From NCBI GenBank assembly GCA_001797905.1, contig MGQS01000127.1, positions 13,146 to 42,282 on the forward strand: DNA of 29,137 nt, given 5' to 3'. The notes below the pieces were generated by a model, which saw only the letters and a program-made list of their open reading frames with translations, ran no database searches and was not told the origin of the DNA. Source of the DNA: Deltaproteobacteria bacterium RBG_16_54_11. GTDB lineage: Bacteria; Desulfobacterota; B13-G15; RBG-16-54-18. This document shows positions 23,144 through 29,137 of the stretch, piece by piece. The stretch's first letter is position 1. Each line of letters begins with the position of its first letter. Made by a program: the position numbers and the translations under genes.

Positions 23144-24076
23144 GTGGCCTCAACAAAGATCGCCTTTATCGTCAATCCCCATGCAGCGGCAGGCTCTGCC
23201 GGTAAGTCGTGGCCTCGGATCGAGGCCCTGGCTCGAGATCGGCTCGGACCGTTTGACGTCTTTTTTACGGCAGGCCCGGGAGATGCCACCAGGCTTACCC
23301 GTGAAGCCATTAGCCGGGGCGCCGAGACGATCGTATGCGTCGGAGGTGATGGCACCCTCAATGAGGTGGTGAACGGCCTCATGGGGGAGGATGGTCCCCT
23401 CCGACCCGAGATTGCCCTTGGGTTCATCCCCCGCAGTACCGGCTGTGATTTGATCAAGACCATCCCCATCCATCGGAAGCTGGACCGGGCCATGGATACC
23501 ATCAAAAATGCTCATACCCGCATCCTTGACCTGGGCCGGATCCGCTATCAGGACCGTGGCAAGCGTCCCTCCTACCGGTATTTCCATAACATCGCCAGCT
23601 TCGGTCTGGGGGGTGAGGTGGATGAGCGGGTCAACAAAACCACCAAGGCCCTGGGGGGTTTTCTTTCATTCATCGGGGCCACGCTGGTCTCACTGCTCAA
23701 GTATGATAAGAAGAGGATACACTTAAAGGTCGACGATGTCTTTGACGGGGAGGTCAATGTCTGGAACATAGCGGTTGCGAATGGGCAGTATCATGGCGGC
23801 GGCATGTTGGTCGCCCCCGGGGCGCAGGTCGATGACGGCCTGTTCCAGGTGACGGTGGTCGGGGATCTGACCCTGCCCGAGGTCTTCCTGAATCTCCCGA
23901 AGCTCTATAACGGGAAGATCTATCAGGTCGCAAAGGTCAGCTCCTTCGTCGGCAAGCGGGTGGAGGCCTCTTCCGATCAGCAGGTCCTATTGGATGTGGA
24001 CGGCGAGCAGATCGGTACCCTCCCCGTGGTCATAGAGATAGTGCCACGGGCAGTCTCACTCATCACCGCATCATGA
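23144..24076 (+). CDS. YegS/DAGK-family lipid kinase-like protein
   Basis: The protein has 310 residues. The DAGK catalytic motif GGDGTLNEVVNGL is at about 67-79, with the ATP-binding start KIAFIVNPHAA near the N-terminus. The C-terminal beta-sandwich contains ANGQYHGGGMLVAPGAQVDDGLF. Members phosphorylate diacylglycerol, sphingoid bases or related lipids. The start is GTG 23144 because TAGGAGG is 6 bp upstream; a longer frame starts with TTG at 23093 without a good ribosome site. The lipid substrate is unknown. Confidence 0.88.
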   Translation: MASTKIAFIVNPHAAAGSAGKSWPRIEALARDRLGPFDVFFTAGPGDATRLTREAISRGAETIVCVGGDGTLNEVVNGLMGEDGPLRPEIALGFIPRSTGCDLIKTIPIHRKLDRAMDTIKNAHTRILDLGRIRYQDRGKRPSYRYFHNIASFGLGGEVDERVNKTTKALGGFLSFIGATLVSLLKYDKKRIHLKVDDVFDGEVNVWNIAVANGQYHGGGMLVAPGAQVDDGLFQVTVVGDLTLPEVFLNLPKLYNGKIYQVAKVSSFVGKRVEASSDQQVLLDVDGEQIGTLPVVIEIVPRAVSLITAS

Positions 24077-24090
24077 CCCTCAGATCCCTG

Positions 24091-24118
24091 TTGACAAGTT
24101 AAGCAGAAGTTATATCAT
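24091..24118 (+). promoter_or_regulatory. sigma-70-type promoter of the SagB-type gene
   Basis: TTGACA (24091-24096) and TATCAT (24113-24118) are 16 bp apart. The predicted leader to ATG 24191 is about 65 nt. Confidence 0.55.
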
Positions 24119-24190
24119 CAGAAGGCTGTGGGGGAGCCCATGGCGCATTACCTATAACGAGGCATGGTATCGTGCCGCAAGGAGGGGAGA

Positions 24191-24880
24191 ATGAGCAGAT
24201 CGGTGCTATGGCTTTTGTGCGGCTTTTTCATCGTGACGCTGACAATCCCGGGGTGGGGCAAGTCGAATAAGCAGGGTTCCTTTACGCTCCCCCAGCCCGC
24301 CTACAACGGAGAGGTCTCCGTGGAGCGGGCCATCAAAGAACGCAGGACCGTCCGTGCATTTCGACCCGATTCCTTGAGTATAGCTCAACTGTCGCAGCTG
24401 TTGTGGGCGGCACAAGGGATAACGGATGCGCGGAGGGGGTTTCGGGCGGCCCCCTCAGGCGGAGCCCTCTATCCCCTGGATGTCTATGCCGTGGTAGGGA
24501 AGGGCGGGGTCGAGGCGCTGGCCCCAGGGGTATACCGATATCGCTCGGCGAACCACAGCCTCGAGGTCGTGGGGAAAGAGGATTGCCGAAAGGACGTGGC
24601 CCATGCAGCCCTGACACAAATGTGGATAGCCACAGCCCCGGTTATCTTTGTCATCACGGCAGAGTACGGACGGATCACCTGCAAGTACGGGGAGCGGGGG
24701 GCCCGCTATGCCCATATTGAGGTGGGTCACGTGGGGCAGAACATCTTCCTCCAGGCAGAGGCCCTGGGACTGGCGGCAGGGATCGTGGGGGCCTTTCGCG
24801 ATGCATCCGTAGCCGATGCAATCGGGGCGCCCAAGGGCCACGAACCCCTCATCATTATACCGGTGGGGTATAAGAAATAG
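24191..24880 (+). CDS. SagB-type nitroreductase, exported
   Basis: The protein has 229 residues. An N-terminal hydrophobic segment (SVLWLLCGFFIVTLTIPGW) is a signal peptide or anchor, which is unusual for this flavin family. The domain begins with VSVERAIKERRTVRAFRPDSL and continues with LSQLLWAAQGITDA, RAAPSGGALYPLDVYAVVGK and HVGQNIFLQAEALGLAAGIVGAF, typical for SagB-type oxidoreductases. There is no azoline-forming SagC/SagD partner nearby, so a role in peptide modification is unlikely. AAGGAGGGGA precedes ATG 24191. Confidence 0.86.
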   Translation: MSRSVLWLLCGFFIVTLTIPGWGKSNKQGSFTLPQPAYNGEVSVERAIKERRTVRAFRPDSLSIAQLSQLLWAAQGITDARRGFRAAPSGGALYPLDVYAVVGKGGVEALAPGVYRYRSANHSLEVVGKEDCRKDVAHAALTQMWIATAPVIFVITAEYGRITCKYGERGARYAHIEVGHVGQNIFLQAEALGLAAGIVGAFRDASVADAIGAPKGHEPLIIIPVGYKK

Positions 24881-24889
24881 GGACTATGC

Positions 24890-25210
24890 ATGATAACCTT
24901 TGATGATTTCATGAAGCTGGATATCAGGATCGGCACGGTAACGGCGGCAGAAAAGGTTCAGGGTGCCGACAAACTCATCCGGCTGGAGCTTGATATGGGG
25001 GGAGAGTCCAGGCAGGTGGTGGCGGGCATGGCCCATACCTACGCGCCGGAAGATTTCATGGGCAAGCAGGTGCCGATACTGGTCAATCTGGAGCCGCGGA
25101 AGCTCAGGGGCATAGAGAGCCAGGGGATGATCCTGGCGGCGGATGTCGGCGGGAAACCAGTCATGCTCATCCCGGACCGGGAGGTGCCCCCGGGCAGCGC
25201 GGTGCGGTAA
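24890..25210 (+). CDS. CsaA/MetG-C-type tRNA-binding domain protein
   Basis: The protein has 106 residues and consists of one OB-fold tRNA-binding domain. Marks are DIRIGTVTAAEKVQGADKLIRLELD, then KQVPILVNLEPRKLRGIESQGMILAA in part. The same domain occurs at the C-terminus of methionyl-tRNA synthetase and as the stand-alone chaperone CsaA. Here it is stand-alone, so CsaA or a trans-acting MetRS part are both possible. The gene starts 9 bp after the SagB-type stop, so it is in the same transcript. Confidence 0.87.
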   Translation: MITFDDFMKLDIRIGTVTAAEKVQGADKLIRLELDMGGESRQVVAGMAHTYAPEDFMGKQVPILVNLEPRKLRGIESQGMILAADVGGKPVMLIPDREVPPGSAVR

Positions 25211-25294
25211 TTTTTGTTAAGGTGAGAGAAGGTCAATCTCTTCAGAGGAGTCTTTTCCCAGGGCAATACAAAGGCCCCGTTAGGGGGGCGGGGA

Positions 25295-25391
25295 TTAAAG
25301 GTTACAGATGGAAGGGATTTATCTAAATCTTATAGTTTGTGACTGCCCCAATCGTCTTTGGGGAACACCCAAGGAATATCCTAACCTTTAA
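25295..25391. repeat. distant inverted repeat TTAAAGGTTA / TAACCTTTAA
   Basis: The arms TTAAAGGTTA (25295-25304) and TAACCTTTAA (25382-25391) are a perfect 10-bp inverted repeat with 77 nt between them. A smaller hairpin (CCCCAA/TTGGGG, 25346-25363) lies inside. The segment sits between convergent genes and overlaps the end of the minus gene. It may be a terminator region or a small mobile-element remnant. Confidence 0.35.
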
Positions 25392-25837
25392 CACGAGATA
25401 GAGCCCCCCCCTTTTTTGTCCAATGCAAAATAATGCCTCACGCTTTTCTTAAGAAAGAAATACCATCCCAATAGAAGAGACAAAACTCCTATAACGATCA
25501 TACCTTTCAGTGTAGGTACTTCAAATGCCCCAACAAAGAGCAGTGCCACGGCGAAAGCTGAAAAAAACGTAAGGCGTGCAAGGCGTTTTTTTCTATAAAA
25601 GCCGATGGCGGATATACCAAGGAGAACACCGATAATGGTAAAGAGCGGGCCTGCCCCTGAGGTCCACCATTCGGACCAAGAGACCTGTTTCCCCTCAATC
25701 TCGAATTCCACGATAGGGATAAACGAGCCACCTATAAATATAATACTCCCTATCAGGCTGTAGGGGAACAAAACCAATCTGAGAAGAAGGGGCATCTCTT
25801 TAAACCGAAAAAAGGCCGAAGGAGGTGCATTATTCAT
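25388..25837 (-). CDS. membrane protein of unknown function, 149 residues
   Basis: The protein has four likely membrane segments (about 16-40, 63-82, 88-105 and 110-127). Between the first two is a short polar stretch (EFEIEGKQVSWSEWWTSGA). The start at 25837 has GGAGG before it. I do not recognise the family; it resembles short DUF-type membrane proteins. The C-terminal tail is Lys- and Gly-rich. The gene is alone, converging with the tRNA-binding protein gene. Confidence 0.75.
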   Translation of the reverse strand: MNNAPPSAFFRFKEMPLLLRLVLFPYSLIGSIIFIGGSFIPIVEFEIEGKQVSWSEWWTSGAGPLFTIIGVLLGISAIGFYRKKRLARLTFFSAFAVALLFVGAFEVPTLKGMIVIGVLSLLLGWYFFLKKSVRHYFALDKKGGGSISC

Positions 25838-26118
25838 CTGTTTCCTCCGTGAGGCGCGCGGCAGGGAAAAAGGTCAATAACGGCTTTGCCCACCGGCATT
25901 TGCTCTCTTCGGTAGTTGCATTGAGACCTCACCAATCTATCACACTTCTCAGGCAAAAAAACGCCCCTTCCCCCTTAAAATAATGCTTGACTTATTATTA
26001 TTTTATTATTTATATTTAAATAGTAAAATTTTAATAAAATCGGGATGGAGCGGATAAGGCCTTATTTTTGAGCGTTGTTCGAAAAATACGTAATTTTTTC
26101 TAACACGATTGTCCGGGA

Positions 26119-26158
26119 GGGGGTCAAAACCTACGCAGGCTGTGGGGGTTTGACCCCC
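26119..26158. repeat. REP-like palindrome GGGGGTCAAA / TTTGACCCCC
   Basis: GGGGGTCAAA (26119-26128) and TTTGACCCCC (26149-26158) form a perfect 10-bp stem with a 20-nt loop. GGGGTC-type palindromes are typical of REP/RAYT-associated repeats. No transposase is nearby. Confidence 0.5.
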
Positions 26159-26258
26159 TTCATTTACGGCTTCTTCGCGGGAGAACCTTGCTCCGTTGCT
26201 GGTGAGAAGGTAGGGAGGCGGCCGGATACTTCAGCGGAGCCCTCCTGCCGGGACACTG

Positions 26259-26284
26259 AAAAGGCCCCTGAAAAGGGGCCTTTT
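26259..26284. terminator. bidirectional intrinsic terminator
   Basis: AAAAGGCCCC and GGGGCCTTTT form a perfect 10-bp stem around TGAAAA, with A- and T-tracts on both sides. It probably ends the minus-strand HesB-like transcript and any plus-strand transcript from the AT-rich promoter region. Confidence 0.75.
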
Positions 26285-26362
26285 CTAATGCTTATATCTC
26301 AAGCTCTTATAGCACGACTTCCATTCGCTGATAGAAAGAATACCTACACAGTCAGGCAGCTC

Positions 26363-26707
26363 TTATGAGCACGACCCCTGCGATCCGCACCCACCACCGG
26401 CGGAGCATGATCCCGCGCCCGATACGGGGTTCTGAGCGCTCACGGTAAAACCCCGCCTCCATCCCGCCTCGACAAAGTCGATAGTGACGTCACCGGTCGT
26501 TTTGAGCAAATCCTTGTCAATGAGATATTGCACGCCGCCATTCTTAAATACTTTATCCGCGTCTGATGGCTCATCCAGAGCCAACGTCAGGGCCGGCCCG
26601 CCTCACCCGCCCTCCTGCAGGTAGACCCGGACCGCCTGTGGCACGTCCTTTTTCTCCTTCAATAGTTCTACGATCCTCTTTTGAGCAGTCTCGGTTGTAG
26701 TTACCAT
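26363..26707 (-). CDS. HesB/IscA-like selenoprotein (in-frame TGA read as Sec)
   Basis: The gene runs from ATG 26707 (ribosome site AAAGGGAG) to TAA at 26363-26365. A TGA at 26603-26605 (codon 35) interrupts the frame. The two halves form one protein of 114 residues: before the TGA, RVYLQEGG; after it, GGPALTLALDEPSDADKVF, then GVQYLIDKDLL and VTIDFVE. HesB/IscA-like relatives have EGGCGGP at this place, so the TGA replaces Cys. HesB-like proteins with Sec here are a known class of bacterial selenoproteins in anaerobes. The C-terminus is Gly/Cys-rich (SCSAGGGCGSQGSCS). A hairpin just after the TGA looks like a bSECIS. A point-mutation pseudogene or sequencing error is the alternative. Confidence 0.75.
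26563..26590 (-). promoter_or_regulatory. bSECIS-like hairpin for Sec insertion
   Basis: The mRNA reads CUGACGUUGGCUCUGGAUG and then AGCCAUCAG. UGGCU pairs with AGCCA around the 7-nt loop CUGGAUG. After a 3-nt bulge CUGA pairs with UCAG. The apical loop lies 25-31 nt after the UGA, the position usual for bacterial SECIS elements, and contains GG. The structure lies within the coding frame. Confidence 0.6.
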
Positions 26708-26914
26708 ATGATCTCCCTTTCTTCGATTTGGTATATGGTTATATAATAACCTCTCTTTTCCCGATTTCAAGCATGGAACCGAATTTTTTCCAGCAGGGCG
26801 GCGGGTATCAATTTCCGTGGCTCTACCTATTAAGTATAGCTCTCATGCCGACGCCGCCTTTGGCAGCCATCATCGCATGGGCAACCGCTCTCGAAGGCGT
26901 ATCTGCTGCGGCAT

Positions 26915-28258
26915 TTAAGCGGGCCACACCTTTTTAAACGCGGTTGACGGGAAAAAGCAGGACGGGCACTCATCAGGCGGATTATCGCCGTAATGGACAT
27001 ATCCGCACATGCGGCACCGCCACGCGGTCTTGCCCTTCATCTCATCGTCAAACATTTTGCCGGTTCCCTCGCTCCTTAAAATAGCCAGTTCCTCAAGCGG
27101 CGGCATCACCGGTTTGTAATTGCCGAGCGCGTGACCGGCCACGATAACCCGCTGTATCTCGCTCGTGCCTTCATATATCATGAGGAGCCGCACGTCCCTG
27201 AGGATCTTCTCGAAGGGGAACATCCGCGTGTATCCGTAACCTCCGGCGATCTGCATGGCTTCGCTCGCTACCTCAAACGCCGCCTCCGTCGCGTAAAATT
27301 TCGCAATCGAGGCGCTGATCGTCGAATCCATGCCGTTATCGGACTCCCATGCTGATTTCAAAACCAGGAGTCGGGATGTTTCCATCTTCTGGTACATCTC
27401 CGCTATTTTAAACTGAATTGCTTCGTAATTCTGGAGCTTCATGCCGAACGCCTGCCTTTTTTTCGCATAATCGATGGCGAACTCCATTGCCGAACGCGCT
27501 GCGCCGACGGCGAAAGCCCCGATGGACGGGCGCGTGCGGGAAAAGGTCCTCATCGCCAGCACGAACCCTTCGCCCGGTTCAGCCAAGACATTTTCTTTTG
27601 GAACGACAACATTTTTAAAATTGAGCGCCGCCGTGTTGGACGCCCGCTGCCCGAGCTTCTGGATATGCTCGCCGGTTGACACCCCCTCCCAGTCCCGCTC
27701 CACGACAAAGGCGCAGATCCCCTCATGCTGGGATTTGGGATCAACGGTGGCGAAGACGGTCATGTAATCCGCGATGCCTGCGTTCGTGATCCAATACTTT
27801 GTCCCGTTCAGGATATAATCGTTTCCCTTTTTTGCCGCGTGGCAGAGCATCCCCGCTACATCGGAACCCATGGTCGGCTCGGACGTGGCGAAGCATATGA
27901 ATTTAGGCTCTTTGGAGAGAATCGTGAGGTATTTCTTCTTTAGATCTTCCTTGTTTGACAATATTATGGGCTCAATCCCCAGGCCGTTGTCGGAGAGCGA
28001 CGTGGCAAGGCCCAAGCATGCGGCCGAGAGCTCCTCGGTAATGAGCACACCTTCGATGAGGCCCAATCCTCTGCCGCCGTACTTCTTGGGTATTCCGCCG
28101 TTCAACAGCCCGGCATCGAAGGCCTTTTTCAGAATATCGATTGGCAGGACATTTAATTCGTCATAGTAGGCCGCCTTGGGAAGGATTTCCTTCAGCGCGA
28201 AATCCCGCGCCTGCCGCTGTATTTCGAGCTGTTCCGGTGAAAGCGTAAAATCCAGCAT
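26915..28258 (-). CDS. acyl-CoA dehydrogenase with C-terminal rubredoxin domain
   Basis: The protein has 447 residues. Residues 1-385 are an acyl-CoA dehydrogenase, with FAD-site marks CFATSEPTMGSDV, YWITNAG and AMQIAGGYGYTR. The catalytic base is E363 in IYEGTSEIQR. Residues about 412-447 form a small rubredoxin domain with C415, C418, C431 and C434 (CRMCGY and CPSC). The rubredoxin knuckle may take electrons from FAD straight to a redox chain, replacing ETF; this is inference. Start ATG 28258 has TTGGAGGG upstream, better than the TTG at 28270. The gene is followed on the same strand by the HesB-like selenoprotein gene with a gap of about 200 bp. Confidence 0.93.
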   Translation of the reverse strand: MLDFTLSPEQLEIQRQARDFALKEILPKAAYYDELNVLPIDILKKAFDAGLLNGGIPKKYGGRGLGLIEGVLITEELSAACLGLATSLSDNGLGIEPIILSNKEDLKKKYLTILSKEPKFICFATSEPTMGSDVAGMLCHAAKKGNDYILNGTKYWITNAGIADYMTVFATVDPKSQHEGICAFVVERDWEGVSTGEHIQKLGQRASNTAALNFKNVVVPKENVLAEPGEGFVLAMRTFSRTRPSIGAFAVGAARSAMEFAIDYAKKRQAFGMKLQNYEAIQFKIAEMYQKMETSRLLVLKSAWESDNGMDSTISASIAKFYATEAAFEVASEAMQIAGGYGYTRMFPFEKILRDVRLLMIYEGTSEIQRVIVAGHALGNYKPVMPPLEELAILRSEGTGKMFDDEMKGKTAWRCRMCGYVHYGDNPPDECPSCFFPSTAFKKVWPA

Positions 28259-28288
28259 TTTTCCCTCCAATTTTTTAAGATATACATG

Positions 28289-28316
28289 ATTATAAACACA
28301 CGGTAGTGAAAATCAA
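28289..28316 (-). promoter_or_regulatory. acyl-CoA dehydrogenase promoter with adjacent palindrome
   Basis: On the minus strand the -35 TTGATT (28311-28316) and -10 TATAAT (28289-28294) are 16 bp apart. The -35 lies within the 12-bp perfect palindrome AATCAATTGATT (28311-28322), which could bind a repressor such as a TetR-type fatty-acid regulator. No regulator gene is in the window. Confidence 0.55.
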
Positions 28317-28412
28317 TTGATTAATTTCATGACCGCCCTGCTATTTCTCCTGGGGGCGCGAAGCCGCGTGGGCTGACAAGCTCCCCCGTTGTTTTCATGC
28401 CGAGCTTGTACA

Positions 28413-29137
28413 TTATTCAATTGCCGATCCCGCGAAAAACGGCGCGTGATTGGAGGTGAAGATAGGCGGATGGCCCCTGAGTATGGGCCGGATCGCGGGG
28501 TGTCTCCTGAATTCCGCGTCCAGAAACTCTCTGACCAATCGTCGGTCCCAGCCCCGGGGATGTCGGAAATCGGTATACAGGGAAAGGTCCCCTTCGTAAA
28601 AACCGCTTGTTTCGAGGCTCGCGGCCTCCGGGCTGTTGATGGGGAGGTTGAAGATGGCCGTATTCAGAAACCGGATTTCCTTTGCGTGGGCAGCCACAAA
28701 CGCGAGGGTATGCCGCGCCTCAAGGCGCGTCTCCGCCGGTGTGCCGAAGAGGAGATAGACGTAGGTGGCAATCCCGGCCTTTTTTAGCGCCTGCAATGCC
28801 TGCGACGCGGTTGTCAGATCGATCCCCTTGTGCAGGGCGTCGAGCACGCCTTGGTCCCCCGATTCAAGACCGAGCTTCAGCAAGACGCACCCTGATTGTT
28901 TCAAGGCCATGCAGAACGCCGGGTCTTTCAAATGTTCGGTGATCCGGGCAAAACCGTACCACGGCGCGCCTGGAGGCTGATCGACAATGGCCTGCATCAA
29001 GGCCGGGCTGACGGCATTGTCCACGAGATGGATCAGGGCCGGCTTCATTTGGGCGACCAGGTTGCAAAGCTCAATTGCCGCTCTCTCCGCAGGGATCTGG
29101 GAATAGGGAGTACCTTCCGCCTTCTCGGGACAAAATG
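28413..29137 (-). CDS. radical SAM protein, C-terminal part (cut by window edge)
   Basis: The frame is open to the window edge, so the start is missing; 240 residues are visible. The first visible residues, FCPEKAEGTPYSQ, fit the end of the radical SAM CxxxCxxC cluster motif. The barrel continues with YGFARITEHLKDPAFC, LKLGLESGDQGVLDALHKG and YVYLLFGTPAETRLEA. This pattern occurs in radical SAM proteins of the B12-binding type. The end is SNHAPFFAGSAIE. The reaction cannot be told from this part. It lies upstream of the acyl-CoA dehydrogenase gene on the same strand, separated by about 155 bp that hold the dehydrogenase promoter. Confidence 0.88.
   Translation of the reverse strand, partial: FCPEKAEGTPYSQIPAERAAIELCNLVAQMKPALIHLVDNAVSPALMQAIVDQPPGAPWYGFARITEHLKDPAFCMALKQSGCVLLKLGLESGDQGVLDALHKGIDLTTASQALQALKKAGIATYVYLLFGTPAETRLEARHTLAFVAAHAKEIRFLNTAIFNLPINSPEAASLETSGFYEGDLSLYTDFRHPRGWDRRLVREFLDAEFRRHPAIRPILRGHPPIFTSNHAPFFAGSAIE

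Larger units (their letters stand above)
25838..26362. other. AT-rich intergenic stretch with palindromes
   Basis: No convincing gene is seen. The 25975-26041 block is very AT-rich (TTGACT, 18 bp, TATATT could be a promoter on the plus strand). A REP-like palindrome (26119-26158) and a strong hairpin (26259-26284) follow. A 97-codon frame that begins at 26075 crosses both hairpins and has no ribosome site, so I do not call it. Confidence 0.5.

Noticed and set aside
26075..26368. Open frame of 97 codons on the plus strand
   Set aside because: It runs across two strong hairpins and has no ribosome site.
26363..26584. Separate short gene for the second half of the HesB-like protein
   Set aside because: Its only start would be a TTG in the middle of a conserved domain without a ribosome site. 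The upstream half continues in the same frame through the TGA, so one gene with Sec fits better.
1..29137. CRISPR array, tRNA, rRNA, transposase, phage gene or origin
   Set aside because: I found no regular direct repeats with spacers, no cloverleaf-type sequence with a tRNA-like TTCGAATC context that folds, and no recognisable transposase or integrase.

Overview
The window looks like the chromosome of an anaerobic or microaerophilic bacterium, most likely from Desulfobacterota (the former Deltaproteobacteria). This rests on several genes seen together: an aconitase with an Aquifex-type swivel domain, a rubrerythrin, a cysteine-rich ferredoxin-like protein, an acyl-CoA dehydrogenase fused to a rubredoxin domain, and a HesB/IscA-like gene with an in-frame TGA where relatives have Cys, which points to a selenoprotein. 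The genus cannot be fixed from this sequence. I see no tRNA, rRNA, CRISPR array, transposase or phage gene.

Layout. 1-1658: the 3' end of aconitase and a DUF523/DUF1722 gene. 1659-5920: an unusual accessory stretch. A 2.5-kb tandem duplication carries two paralogous secreted proteins, each with its own sigma-70-type promoter and strong 3' hairpins. It also holds a truncated copy of an upstream small gene and the relic of an ECF sigma factor. On each side of the array lies a similar regulatory cassette: a TGACAAAAATTGTCA palindrome, a sigma-54-like -24/-12 element about 92 bp downstream, and then a tiny membrane-peptide ORF. A solitary HEPN-domain gene sits beside the second cassette.

5928-9267: a YihY-family membrane protein, a PilZ protein and two secreted proteins of unknown function. 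9401-11357: an SOS-type operon of LexA and a Y-family DNA polymerase, with a palindrome inside the promoter spacer and little or no mRNA leader. 11480-14309, minus strand: an Fe-S protein, a PQQ-type sugar dehydrogenase lipoprotein and a universal stress protein.

14547-25210, plus strand: mostly single-gene housekeeping and stress functions. These are an HtrA-like protease, a HAD phosphatase, an unknown 227-residue protein, a cupin, a TIGR04076-like protein, a Tat-exported DUF362 protein, a DUF6901-like protein, an alpha/beta hydrolase, a rubrerythrin, two nitroreductases, a lipid-kinase-like protein and a CsaA/MetG-C-like tRNA-binding protein. 25388-29137, minus strand: a small membrane protein, the HesB-like selenoprotein, the acyl-CoA dehydrogenase-rubredoxin fusion and the C-terminal part of a radical SAM protein that runs off the window.

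The most interesting signals are the paired palindrome/sigma-54/microprotein cassettes around the duplicated secreted-protein genes, the likely selenoprotein with a bSECIS-like hairpin, and the LexA operon promoter.
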